DNA of 64,000 bases from JBKCUA01 sp046318675 (lineage in GTDB: Bacteria > Pseudomonadota > Alphaproteobacteria > JAJTHO01). This document shows, piece by piece, positions 35,508-44,217 of the stretch. Both the position numbers and the translations under genes were made by a program. The stretch spans positions 62,001 through 126,000 of the forward strand of contig JBKCUA010000013.1 in assembly GCA_046318675.1 (NCBI GenBank), written 5' to 3'. The notes beneath the pieces were generated by a model, which saw only the letters and a list, made by a program, of their open reading frames with translations, ran no database searches and was not told the DNA's origin. Positions within the stretch are counted from its first letter, which is position 1. Each line of letters begins with the position of its first letter.

Positions 35508-36614
35508 CTACATCACCTCAATATCGGCTTGCAGTGCTCCGGAAGCTTTAATGCTTTGTAAGATAGAAATCAGATCCCGCGGGCTAATGCCCAAGGCATT
35601 AAGTCCGGAAACAAGGTCTTGCAGCGAGACTCCCTCATTAAGGACGCCCAGCTTATTGCCCTCTTCATTCACCTGAATATCCGTACGCGGCAACACCACC
35701 GTTTCCCCGGCGGCATCACCCAGAAAACCTGCATTAGGCTGTGAAGCAATGGGAGTTTCCGTAATTTTAATGGTCAAATTACCCTGAGCAATGGCCACCG
35801 TGCTCACCCGAACATTCTGGCCAATGACCACCACGCCTGTCTGCTCATCCAACACGACCTTGGCACTATTATCCGGTTGAATAGGAAGCTGCTCCAACTT
35901 GGTCATCAACCCAGCAACATCCCCAACAAAAATGGGCGGAACAAGAACCTCCACCGTTTTTGGATCAAGAGACTGGGCAACCTCAGTTCCAAGATTCTGA
36001 TTAATAGCCAAGGCCATACGCCGCGCCGTGGTGAAATCGGCATTACGCAAATTGAGAACAACTCTATCAAGACTGGCCAAGGTAAAACCTAGTTCTTTTT
36101 CCACAATCGCGCCATTGGCAATCCTGCCACTGGTAGGCACGCCCTTAGTCACGCTAGCCGCCGCACCACCGGCGGAAAACCCGCCCACGGCAATATTGCC
36201 CTGGGCGACTGCGTACACCTCACCATCCGCGCCCATGAGCGGCGTAACAATAAGAGTTCCCCCCAACAGGCTTTTGGCATCCCCAATCGCCGATACACTA
36301 ATATCAATCCGGCTCCCCTGCCGGGCAAAGGCGGGCAACGTCGCCGTCACCATCACCGCCGCCGTGTTGTTGGTGGACAAATTCGCCTGCCTAGCGTTCA
36401 CCCCCAGGCGTTCCAACATCCCAACGATGCTTTCCTTGGTAAAAACGGCCTTGTTCAGCGAGTCCCCGGTGCTGTTCAACCCCACCACCAAGCCGTAGCC
36501 CACCAGCATGTTGTCCCGGACGCCCTGAAAATCGGAAATATCCTTAATTCTGGTCACGGCCTGAGCCGGAACCACCATTGAGAAAACAAGCAATAAGGAC
36601 AAAAAGGCACGCAT
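35508..36614 (-). CDS. flgI: Flagellar P-ring protein FlgI
   Basis: 368 residues. Signal peptide MRAFLSLLLVFSMVVPAQA, then VTRIKDISDFQGVRDNMLVG and YGLVVGLNSTGDSLNKAVFT, the FlgI signature. Forms the periplasmic P ring with FlgH around the rod. The C-terminal SLQDLVSGLNALGISPRDLI is also diagnostic. Head gene of the flagellar block here; its usual neighbours flgA and flgH are absent, and hisI precedes it by 50 bases on the same strand. Confidence 0.96.
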   Translation of the reverse strand: MRAFLSLLLVFSMVVPAQAVTRIKDISDFQGVRDNMLVGYGLVVGLNSTGDSLNKAVFTKESIVGMLERLGVNARQANLSTNNTAAVMVTATLPAFARQGSRIDISVSAIGDAKSLLGGTLIVTPLMGADGEVYAVAQGNIAVGGFSAGGAAASVTKGVPTSGRIANGAIVEKELGFTLASLDRVVLNLRNADFTTARRMALAINQNLGTEVAQSLDPKTVEVLVPPIFVGDVAGLMTKLEQLPIQPDNSAKVVLDEQTGVVVIGQNVRVSTVAIAQGNLTIKITETPIASQPNAGFLGDAAGETVVLPRTDIQVNEEGNKLGVLNEGVSLQDLVSGLNALGISPRDLISILQSIKASGALQADIEVM

Positions 36615-36664
36615 CGGCAGGAGGGATGCGAGAATCGTGCCAACATCTTAAGTAATGTCGACGC

Positions 36665-37033
36665 CTATATCATCTTTTTCTCAAAAGACGCCGGCAAAAC
36701 AAAGAAACAACTGGGCTTACCCGTATGGCAGGCCGGGCCGTGCTGGTGCACCTGAAGCAACAGGGCATCCCCGTCACAATCGAGCCGGATATCCACCAGT
36801 GCCTGGGTATGCCCCGACGTATCCCCCTTGCGCCATAGTTCCTGCCGGGAGCGCGACCAGTACACTACCCGCCCCCCAGTCAATGTTTCCCGCAACGCTT
36901 CAGCGTTCATCCACGCCAGCATCAACACCTGCTGGCTCTGCTCATCTTGAGCCACCACGGGAACAAGACCGTCCTCGTTAAAACGGACAGCTTCAATGAA
37001 ATCATCGATAACATCTGTTGAATATACCTTCAT
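36665..37033 (-). CDS. hisI: Phosphoribosyl-AMP cyclohydrolase
   Basis: 122 residues. Third step of histidine synthesis. Metal-binding and catalytic motifs are LDCDGDALLLQVHQHGPACH (D-x-D-x-D type with two Cys) and WRKGDTSGHTQ; MLAWMNAEALRETL is also conserved. Length fits the single-domain HisI without HisE. It overlaps the metC stop by 4 bases. No other his genes are nearby, which is usual for this separate hisI. Confidence 0.95.
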   Translation of the reverse strand: MKVYSTDVIDDFIEAVRFNEDGLVPVVAQDEQSQQVLMLAWMNAEALRETLTGGRVVYWSRSRQELWRKGDTSGHTQALVDIRLDCDGDALLLQVHQHGPACHTGKPSCFFVLPASFEKKMI

Positions 37034-38205
37034 AATACTGCTAACCCCGCTGTTAAATCTGCCTGTAAATCCTGAGCATCCTCCAGCCCCACCGAAAACC
37101 GCACCAATGATCCGGCAGGTAGCGGCATCACGCTGCGCACCCCGGCCAAGTCAACGGGCACGGCCAAACTCTCAAACCCGCCCCAAGAATAGCCGATGCC
37201 AAACAGCGTCAAGCTATCAATAAAACCGTGAACCTGAGGCGTTGTGTAACCTTGCTTGAATTCAATACTAAATACTCCGGCGGCGGCGGTGAAATCGCGC
37301 TGCCACAAAGCATATTGGGGATGCGAGGGCAGCGGCGGGTAGAGCACCCGCTCAATCGCCGGGTGCTGTTCAAGCCATTGCGCTAAATGCAAGGCACTGG
37401 CAGCACTACGGCGCAGTCGCACGTCTAAAGTCCGTAGACCCCGCAAGGCTAAGTACACCTCATCCGGCGCAGCGTATTGACCCGTTAGTGCCGCCGTTTT
37501 CTTAAAACGCGGGTACGTCTCCTTCGTTCCCACGACCACGCCCATGAGCAAATCCGCATGACCGCCAACATACTTCGTCAGCGATTCAATCACTCCGTCC
37601 GCCCCCAAGCGCAACGGGTTACACCCAATCGGCGTCCCCCAGGTATTATCCGCCAACAGCCGCGCCCCGCGCGCCCGCGCCAACGCCAACGCCGCCGGAA
37701 TATCCGTCATCTCCATCGTCAGCGAACCCGGACTCTCCACATACACAACCTTAGTATTAGGTCGAAAAGCATCGGCCAGCGCAACAGGATTCGTGGGATC
37801 AAAATAACTCGTCTCGACGCCATACTGGCGCAGCAAGCCATCGCAGAACGACCGCGTTGGGCTATACACGCTATCGGTCATCAGCAGGTGATCCCCCTGC
37901 CCCAACAACGCCAGCAACGCCGTAGCTATTGCCCCCACCCCACTACCACACAGTACGGCTCTATACCCACCATGCAGCACCGCTAAAGATTCCTCTAGGG
38001 CAAAGGTGGGCGTTGTTCCGTGCCGACCATAGCTTGGCACACTATCCCATTGTTTTGCAGCTTCTTTTAAAGCTGCGCAGGACGAAAATAACACACTTGA
38101 TCCCCGCTGCACCGGTAAATTCACTAAACCGTCATACCGCCCACTATCCCGCGCCAGATGCACCAACCGAGACCCCACTCCAAGGGAAGATTTTTGTTCA
38201 ACCAT
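37030..38205 (-). CDS. metC: Cystathionine beta-lyase (PLP, Cys/Met metabolism family)
   Basis: 391 residues. The PLP lysine lies in VIESLTKYVGGHADLLMG. VPSYGRHGTTPTFALEESLA, LCGSGVGAIATALLALLG and the substrate-contacting Asp in LADNTWGTP agree with alphaproteobacterial MetC. Splits cystathionine to homocysteine, pyruvate and ammonia. Cystathionine gamma-lyase-type activity cannot be excluded by sequence alone. The gene is divergent from tag and ends in hisI. Confidence 0.88.
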   Translation of the reverse strand: MVEQKSSLGVGSRLVHLARDSGRYDGLVNLPVQRGSSVLFSSCAALKEAAKQWDSVPSYGRHGTTPTFALEESLAVLHGGYRAVLCGSGVGAIATALLALLGQGDHLLMTDSVYSPTRSFCDGLLRQYGVETSYFDPTNPVALADAFRPNTKVVYVESPGSLTMEMTDIPAALALARARGARLLADNTWGTPIGCNPLRLGADGVIESLTKYVGGHADLLMGVVVGTKETYPRFKKTAALTGQYAAPDEVYLALRGLRTLDVRLRRSAASALHLAQWLEQHPAIERVLYPPLPSHPQYALWQRDFTAAAGVFSIEFKQGYTTPQVHGFIDSLTLFGIGYSWGGFESLAVPVDLAGVRSVMPLPAGSLVRFSVGLEDAQDLQADLTAGLAVL

Positions 38206-38251
38206 CGAAAAAATCTAGCATAAAATAGCTTTCTCGTCTAGGTTCCAGCCC

Positions 38252-38842
38252 ATGAATTCTTCATCCCCCACACGCTGCACTTGGGTACCCACAGGTAAAC
38301 CCGCCTACGCGCACTACCATGATACCGAATGGGGGAGACCGTCTCATGACGACAGACATCTTTTTGAAATGCTTATTTTGGAAGGTGCCCAAGCGGGGTT
38401 GAGTTGGGAGACTATTCTCAATAAACGGCAGGGCTACCGCGTCGCATTTCATCAGTTTGATCCGATCAAGGTTGCCGCCATGACCGATGCCGACCTTGAC
38501 ATTTTATGCCTTGATCCAAAAATTGTGCGCAACCGTCTAAAAATTTTTTCCACTCGACGCAATGCGACTGTATTTTTAAAAATACAACAGGAGTTTGGCA
38601 CCTTTTCCGCCTATGCTTGGAATTTTGTCGGCGGAACCCCCAACATCGGCTATTGGAAAACACTAGCCGATGTTCCCGTCACAACGCCTCAAAGTGATAC
38701 CTTATCAAAAGACCTCAAAAAACGCGGCATGACTTTTGTAGGAAATACTATTATATACGCTTGGATGCAATCAGTTGGCCTAGTCAACGATCATGCGGGC
38801 AATTGTTTTTTATCGCCTTCTCTGACCCATGAACGAACTTGA
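38252..38842 (+). CDS. tag: DNA-3-methyladenine glycosylase I
   Basis: 196 residues. CTWVPTGKPAYAHYHDTEWG (zinc Cys and His at the N-terminus), FEMLILEGAQAGLSWETIL (catalytic Glu region), and VNDHAGNC (zinc His/Cys at the C-terminus) identify Tag. Excises 3-methyladenine in alkylation repair. The last 14 bases overlap the Alg8-like gene, so the downstream polysaccharide genes probably share its transcript. Divergent promoter region with metC is only 46 bases. Confidence 0.95.
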   Translation: MNSSSPTRCTWVPTGKPAYAHYHDTEWGRPSHDDRHLFEMLILEGAQAGLSWETILNKRQGYRVAFHQFDPIKVAAMTDADLDILCLDPKIVRNRLKIFSTRRNATVFLKIQQEFGTFSAYAWNFVGGTPNIGYWKTLADVPVTTPQSDTLSKDLKKRGMTFVGNTIIYAWMQSVGLVNDHAGNCFLSPSLTHERT

Positions 38843-40298
38843 CCTACGCCTTGCCATTGGCATCAGCATCGTCGCGCTATGGCGATACAGTTGGTTTACC
38901 CTACACGCTGTTCGTGCGGGTCTGTACGCTTGGCTGGAATACCCAGCACTACGCCGACGTGCTAATCTTTATACAAAGCACCCTCCCATCGCTGTTATTG
39001 TTGCCTCCTATAATATTGATCCTTTGATAACCAATGCTGTTGTCAAAGCCTTATGTGATGCAGCAGCAAACTACCGAGGGATATGCAGCATTGCTTTTAC
39101 CGTAGCCAACTCAACAGAAAGCACCTTAATTCAAAAACTTTTTCTCCGCTACAAATCAGAAAATGTAAAAACATTTATTCATTTCCAAGAAAATAGAGGC
39201 AAACGCGTAGGTCTCGCAGAAACACTGGCTGGCTTATCTCGACATCACAAAACGCCTCCCGCTATGGTCGCATTAATGGATGGCGACAGCATTGTTCCGA
39301 AAAATATTTTTAGTCACTGCATAGGACATTTAATGACAAGCCCAAACTTAGGGGCTCTAACCGTCAACAATGTAGCCCTTAATGTAAGTGCCAACCCATA
39401 CTGGATGGCATGGATGCAACTGCGCTATCATCAACGGCATTTTTGGATGCAGAGTCAATCTTTTTCAGAAGAACTGCTGGTTCTTACCGGACGCTTTTCC
39501 TGTTTTCGTGGTGCCTTCGCATTTGAAGAGGGATTTATCAAAGCACTTGCAGAAGATGCCTTACACCATTCCCATCTTGGTTCCATCAAAATGATCACTG
39601 GGGACGATAAATCAACATGGCTGTATACAGTACATCGTGGCCTAGGTATGCGTTATTTACCAGATATAAAAATACTATGCGCTGAAAACGAACAACGTCC
39701 GTTTTTAGAAGCGTCCCCAAAAAAACTTATTCGTTGGTCTGGGAATATGCTCAGGGCTGGACATAAAGCCTTATTCGAACCGGGTCGGCTTTCTCCTTTT
39801 ATGACACTTATGCTAATTGATCAAAGAATATCTATTTTTACAGGGCTTTATACGCCAACATTAATGTTTATAATCCTAATTCTAGGGCGCACGGATATTG
39901 CACTATATTGGATTTTATGGATAAGCTGCAGTAGAATGTTGTTTTCCTTAATTTTGGGCGGACGTTCTTTTCAGTTGATTTGGCCGCTTTTTCTTGTATA
40001 TAACCAAATCATTGGCAATGTTTTAAAAGGATATGTTTTGACTCATCTCGATGTCCAAGGATGGTCTCAGAATGCCCAACTTCAGGGCAGGCGCCGTGTC
40101 GCATGGCTATCTCATGCTTGGTTTGCACTAGGAGCATTAATAATTTTTTATATTTCGTTATTTACAGTCATTCCATCGCAACGCGATTCAATATCAAGGA
40201 ACTATTTTATCAATAATGAAATCTCCACATCAACATCACAACGTAACCATTCTGGAGACATGTATGCGTCGCCACACACGTATCGGCTGGGGCATTAA
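38829..40298 (+). CDS. Membrane glycosyltransferase family 2, Alg8-like polysaccharide synthase
   Basis: 489 residues. An N-terminal membrane segment (8-30) precedes the GT2 domain IAVIVASYNIDPLITNA, with D151-x-D153 in LMDGDSIV (nucleotide-sugar/metal), LTGRFSCFRGAF, MITGDD (255-260, catalytic Asp) and KLIRW (299-303), the variant of Q/RxxRW of processive synthases. C-terminal helices about 330-430 form the membrane channel. The motif set and order match Pseudomonas Alg8 (mannuronan synthase), and the next gene is an Alg44-type partner, but the polymer is not proven. Overlaps tag by 14 bases. Confidence 0.82.
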   Translation: MNELDLRLAIGISIVALWRYSWFTLHAVRAGLYAWLEYPALRRRANLYTKHPPIAVIVASYNIDPLITNAVVKALCDAAANYRGICSIAFTVANSTESTLIQKLFLRYKSENVKTFIHFQENRGKRVGLAETLAGLSRHHKTPPAMVALMDGDSIVPKNIFSHCIGHLMTSPNLGALTVNNVALNVSANPYWMAWMQLRYHQRHFWMQSQSFSEELLVLTGRFSCFRGAFAFEEGFIKALAEDALHHSHLGSIKMITGDDKSTWLYTVHRGLGMRYLPDIKILCAENEQRPFLEASPKKLIRWSGNMLRAGHKALFEPGRLSPFMTLMLIDQRISIFTGLYTPTLMFIILILGRTDIALYWILWISCSRMLFSLILGGRSFQLIWPLFLVYNQIIGNVLKGYVLTHLDVQGWSQNAQLQGRRRVAWLSHAWFALGALIIFYISLFTVIPSQRDSISRNYFINNEISTSTSQRNHSGDMYASPHTYRLGH

Positions 40299-41841
40299 GG
40301 TAGAGTGGAAAGGCGAATTCCTTGAACTGGCGAACTGGTCCGTAAGCGGAATAGGTGTATTTTTCAAAGATTGCCCGTGGGGGTTTCATGATGTTCTTGA
40401 ACTACGCCTCCATCTGAGCCTAGCTGATAGTACCGTTCCTCTCACCGTCAAAGCCATATTGGTGCATAAAAACCCACAAACACACCATGTGGGTTTAAAA
40501 TTTATAGAAACAACGGAAGGCACAAGTTTATTACTAGCCGAATTCTTCGAAACCACACACAGTCAACAGATTCCAAATGTTTCTAGATTTATAGAAAATC
40601 TGCGCTCTGCTCCTGCAATCGTAAGATTTATTGAAAACATTGATGAGAAAAAAATCACCAGAAGGCAAAGCTGGATTAATAGTTTTATTTTCTGCCTTAT
40701 ACTCGGCATTTGCAGTATTGTTGTTTTTAATATCACAACCTCGCTACACCAACACTTTTTCGTATTTTCGGCAGAGCACGCCACCATCGCTCAAAATACT
40801 GTGAATATTTACACTCCTAAATCTGGACTGGTTCATTTTCTAAAAACCGAGAAAAATATAGATATCTCTAAAAATGAACCCATTGCCCTTGTCTTGCCTC
40901 TGGAAGCAGCGGAAAAAATCACTTTACTAGAATCTGCCATAGAGACTCAAAGAGAGAAAGTAAGAGTACTGGAAAGCTCTGATAAAACAAACATCAAATA
41001 CCGCAATGCCGTGCAGGATGTATTAAATCAACAAAATACAACCTCAAGTCTAGAAGTGCAAGCAGCCGAAGCTCGACTTCGTGAAGCTCAGACCGTTCTC
41101 TCTCAAGTAGAAAAGCTTGCTCAACGCGGCTTTAGTACCCGCCGCGAGCTAGATGCCGCCCGTAGCAAAGCTGCCGCAGCACAAGCCAGCCTCCAAAAAA
41201 CAAAAGCAACCGCAAGAATTTTCACTCAAGATGCCAATGCCGCCGTTGCATTAGGACGCATTGAAATAAACCTACCAAACGGGCACGTCAGGGAACCATC
41301 TGCTGCTAGCCAAACGACGACCGCGCTAGGTATCGCCCAAGCAGAATTAAATGGCCTTGAGCGGCAATATAAGAATATTACTGAAACTCAAGGCGGCACA
41401 ATTATTCGCAGTCCTTGCAATTGCAGACTTCTCAGACTGAACACAAGCTCTGGACGCTACCTAACCGCTGGCGCGCCTATCATGGATGTTGCAGAAGGCA
41501 ACAATCCTGTACGTCGTCTTGTTGCCAAGATACACCAAGATGCTATTAAAAACTTGGATCAAAGCATAAAAGCGCATGTCCGGCCTGCTGGTTATTCTAC
41601 TTGGTATTCTGCAACAATTCATCGTATCGAACGCATCGGTGTGCTCCCTGAAACAAGCAGCCTACCTGATACCGTTGATCACGATAAACGATTTGCAACT
41701 GTTGAATTATTACTTGACGATTCTTTGCCGCCAGCAGCCAATGGTTTGAATGCAGATGTATATTTTAACTCAAGAAACACAAAAGATTGGTACAACTATT
41801 TCCTCAAGATTCTCCTAGGCATAGGTGGCTCCCAATACTAA
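40264..41841 (+). CDS. PilZ / membrane-fusion protein, Alg44-like c-di-GMP receptor
   Basis: 525 residues from ATG 40264 (ribosome binding site TGGAGACATGT); ATG 40216 would add 16 residues but has no site. The PilZ domain (1-95) has RRHTR (2-6, RxxxR) and NWSVSG (24-29, N/DxSxxG), the c-di-GMP-binding pair. A membrane helix (139-160) is followed by a periplasmic HlyD-type arm with a long coiled coil (about 210-330) and the lipoyl/barrel halves (GGTIIRSPCNCRLLRLNTSS). This is the Alg44 order. It should activate the upstream synthase when c-di-GMP is high. Overlaps that gene by 35 bases. Confidence 0.85.
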   Translation: MRRHTRIGWGIKVEWKGEFLELANWSVSGIGVFFKDCPWGFHDVLELRLHLSLADSTVPLTVKAILVHKNPQTHHVGLKFIETTEGTSLLLAEFFETTHSQQIPNVSRFIENLRSAPAIVRFIENIDEKKITRRQSWINSFIFCLILGICSIVVFNITTSLHQHFFVFSAEHATIAQNTVNIYTPKSGLVHFLKTEKNIDISKNEPIALVLPLEAAEKITLLESAIETQREKVRVLESSDKTNIKYRNAVQDVLNQQNTTSSLEVQAAEARLREAQTVLSQVEKLAQRGFSTRRELDAARSKAAAAQASLQKTKATARIFTQDANAAVALGRIEINLPNGHVREPSAASQTTTALGIAQAELNGLERQYKNITETQGGTIIRSPCNCRLLRLNTSSGRYLTAGAPIMDVAEGNNPVRRLVAKIHQDAIKNLDQSIKAHVRPAGYSTWYSATIHRIERIGVLPETSSLPDTVDHDKRFATVELLLDDSLPPAANGLNADVYFNSRNTKDWYNYFLKILLGIGGSQY

Positions 41842-41872
41842 TTTTCATTATAAACAATGATATCCGAATATT

Positions 41873-42196
41873 TTACTGTTTTATATACTTAATAACTTCA
41901 TTATAGGCAACAGTAGAATAATTTCTAAAATTTTCTATCTTTTCTCCGTCTATAATTTTATCGGCTAAAAGATTACCTAGGATACCAAAGCCAAGATTGC
42001 TAAGGCTTCCTCGTAGAGTATGAATCATGCGAGAAACTCCAGCCAGATCGTTTTGTTCTTGGTTGTGCAATAACCCATCGAGGTATTTTGGTAGATCATT
42101 CCATAAAATATTTAAAAGTCGTTCATAGCCAGCAACACCGATAATCTCAACCAGTTCCTGCACTCGCTCTTTATCAAAGAGTAATTCCTTTGTCAT
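41873..42196 (-). CDS. Histidine phosphotransfer (Hpt) protein
   Basis: 107 residues, all helical. The phosphoacceptor motif is MIHTLRGSLSNLGF with His59 (H-x-L-R-G-S, near the canonical HxLKGSS). It should pass phosphate from a hybrid kinase (not in the window) to a response regulator receiver, most simply the one in the next upstream gene, with which it overlaps by 4 bases. Last gene of the four-gene partner-switching operon. The pairing is like HptB with HsbR in Pseudomonas. Confidence 0.82.
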   Translation of the reverse strand: MTKELLFDKERVQELVEIIGVAGYERLLNILWNDLPKYLDGLLHNQEQNDLAGVSRMIHTLRGSLSNLGFGILGNLLADKIIDGEKIENFRNYSTVAYNEVIKYIKQ

Positions 42197-43353
42197 TCAT
42201 GCGAATCCATATGTTCAACAAGAACCATGGTAATATCATCGGCAAGAGGCTTGTTGTACTCTTGCTGAATTTTGTCTCTTATAATTTTAAAAAACAATGA
42301 TTTTTGCACAACCTTGGTTAATGCTATAATACCTGCCTCTGTAAGCCCAGAGCTGCCATTAAAGGGGTGCGTAAGACCATCGCTGTATAAAAGGATTTTT
42401 GCTCCTTTCGGAAAAGCTAGATATTTTGTTTTATAATTCGTGAACCCTACGCCTATGGGAAGATCGCTATCTTCTAGAGGGGAGGGTTTATTTTGATCGC
42501 TGGCAGCCCAATACAAAGCTGGCGGTGCCCCAGCACTTGCAAATTCCATACTGGCAGTTTTAGTATCAATAATTCCATAAAAAAGAGTTGCAAATTGCCC
42601 ACTAGGAATAACACGAACCAATTCAGCATGAAGATAATCAAGCATTTGTCCAGGGTCATAGCATTGTTCGCAAGTGCTACTGATAAGTGCATCAAGACGA
42701 ATGGCGTTCAGGGCTGCATTGACGCCATGTCCTGAAAAATCAATTGTATATATGGCTATGCGGCCACCATTGAGGCTACGTATGTTCCACATATCTCCAC
42801 CAAGCTCAGAACTGTTACAAGTATAAGCTGCGATGGCAAGATTGTGGGTTGTGAGAAATTTTTTGTAATCTTCTGGGCGTGGTAGAGCCGCTGATTGGAT
42901 TCGTTGCGCAATTTCTAGTTCATTTTCAATTCGTTCTTTGTACTGACGTAATTCATTTATAATCAGTCTACGTTCTAGATGAATGCGTACGCGTGCATTC
43001 AATTCAGGACTGTTAATAGGTTTTGTAATAAAATCTGTTGCTCCGGCAATAAAGGCGCGGGATCGATCGCTGGCTTGATCCAAATAAGTTTGTACAATAA
43101 TCGGGATTTCAATAAATTTTGTATCTTGGCGCAGAATTTTGCATAATGCAAAACCATCAATATCGGGCATAATGAGATCAGCGATAATAAGATCGCACGG
43201 ATTACTTTTTAGGAATTCCAAGGCATGACGACTATTTAATGCCGTGTGTAGATTTCTATATCCATGCGCACGCAGTAATTCAATAATAAGTGCAAGTGCC
43301 GCTGGCTCGTCGTCTATTACTAAAATTCCAGAGGCGCGAATATCATTGTTCAT
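42193..43353 (-). CDS. Response regulator with PP2C-type (SpoIIE/RsbU) phosphatase domain
   Basis: 386 residues. Receiver domain 1-120 with phosphoacceptor D59 (IIADLIMPDIDG), acidic pair D14/D15 and K111. A helical linker (125-155) is typical of RsbU-type proteins. The PP2C domain 165-383 has metal-binding SELGGD (D187), TIDFSGHG (D205) and the late pair YSDGLTH and ADDITMVLV. Predicted to dephosphorylate the STAS protein when its receiver is phosphorylated, so freeing that protein. It lacks the extra kinase domain of HsbR; a separate kinase is encoded next (overlap 11 bases). Confidence 0.88.
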   Translation of the reverse strand: MNNDIRASGILVIDDEPAALALIIELLRAHGYRNLHTALNSRHALEFLKSNPCDLIIADLIMPDIDGFALCKILRQDTKFIEIPIIVQTYLDQASDRSRAFIAGATDFITKPINSPELNARVRIHLERRLIINELRQYKERIENELEIAQRIQSAALPRPEDYKKFLTTHNLAIAAYTCNSSELGGDMWNIRSLNGGRIAIYTIDFSGHGVNAALNAIRLDALISSTCEQCYDPGQMLDYLHAELVRVIPSGQFATLFYGIIDTKTASMEFASAGAPPALYWAASDQNKPSPLEDSDLPIGVGFTNYKTKYLAFPKGAKILLYSDGLTHPFNGSSGLTEAGIIALTKVVQKSLFFKIIRDKIQQEYNKPLADDITMVLVEHMDSHE

Positions 43354-43915
43354 AATGCGATTGATCCTCTGGGAATCTTTTTAATTCAATATGAAGCATT
43401 CTCTTATCTTGTGCATAAAAAACATTATTTGCACATTGTTCTACAAGACGTAATCCTCGTCCAAAAAAAGACTTTTCAGGTAACTCATCTTTTTTAATAA
43501 AACCGTTCCCTTCATCGCCAATATCCAGTACGATGGTCGTGTTTTCTATAATAATAACATTAATGTAGATTTTTTTACTGGCGAATTCAGGACGTGTAAT
43601 TCGGGCGTGTAGTTCTGCAACAAATTTATCCATTCCTTCTAAGGTGCCTGGCATTGACGGTAATTCAAGATTACCGTGGAGCAAGGCATTGGTAATCGCT
43701 TCTTGCAGGCAAAACCGAACACGAAATTTCAGATCAGCATTAAGATTAATAAAATTATTAATATATTCAGTAATTTCTGTGGCCAGATTTTTCTGGTGCG
43801 CTTGCAAACTGGTAAAAGTCCATGAGAAGGCAATAGAATGAAGATTTTTCCAATCATCATTGATTGTTCTGATAGGTTTTTTTTTGGTAGGGATGGCAGT
43901 ATGTTTCATAATCAA
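43343..43915 (-). CDS. Anti-sigma-factor-type HATPase kinase (RsbW-like)
   Basis: 190 residues. GHKL/HATPase_c_2 fold: N box with E72 and N76 (LQEAITNALLHGN), G1 box DIGDEGNGF (131-139), G2 box FFGRGLRLVEQCANNV (150-165). No sensor or DHp domain, so it is an RsbW/SpoIIAB-like serine kinase or switch protein. By family it phosphorylates the STAS protein on Ser and sequesters a partner such as a sigma factor. An insertion of about 20 residues (about 85-107) is unusual. Overlaps the STAS gene by 4 bases. Confidence 0.85.
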   Translation of the reverse strand: MIMKHTAIPTKKKPIRTINDDWKNLHSIAFSWTFTSLQAHQKNLATEITEYINNFINLNADLKFRVRFCLQEAITNALLHGNLELPSMPGTLEGMDKFVAELHARITRPEFASKKIYINVIIIENTTIVLDIGDEGNGFIKKDELPEKSFFGRGLRLVEQCANNVFYAQDKRMLHIELKRFPEDQSHYEQ

Positions 43916-44217
43916 AACTCTATCGTTAAAATTTTTTCAAAATTAGCCAAAAGTAAAGTTTTTTTAACATCGTTCTTTGGGTGACGAATGATAAGCGTTC
44001 TGTTTTTGCTATGTAATGTATCTTGCGCTAACAGAAGCATTCCAAGCCCGCCTGAATCAATAAAACTGACATTTTCGATGTCAAAAATATATTGGGAAGC
44101 TTCGATGTTCATAATGGTGTCTAAAAGCTTGCGAAAGCTTGATGGATATTTGGCTAAGAATTCCCCCTGTAATTTAACGATTACAGATTCTTGTTGATGG
44201 TCTATGCTATATTCCAT
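43912..44217 (-). CDS. STAS-domain anti-sigma factor antagonist
   Basis: 101 residues from ATG 44217 (ribosome binding site GTGGGGC); ATG 44232 is less likely. The STAS fold includes VIVKLQGEFLAKY, the phosphoacceptor site IENVSFIDSGGLGMLL (D54, S55) and the C-terminal KKTLLLANFEKIL. By family it is phosphorylated by the adjacent kinase and dephosphorylated by the PP2C protein, and in its free form releases a bound partner. First gene of the operon. The 185-base upstream gap to the RTX-like gene holds both promoters. Confidence 0.87.
   Translation of the reverse strand: MEYSIDHQQESVIVKLQGEFLAKYPSSFRKLLDTIMNIEASQYIFDIENVSFIDSGGLGMLLLAQDTLHSKNRTLIIRHPKNDVKKTLLLANFEKILTIEF

Noticed and set aside
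36028..36498. Plus-strand ORF of 156 codons opposite flgI
   Set aside because: A composition shadow of flgI; flgI is fully conserved and on the other strand.
38829..41841. Cellulose or hyaluronan synthase operon
   Set aside because: The partner is a PilZ-HlyD protein as in Alg44, and no BcsB, BcsC or BcsZ homologue adjoins.
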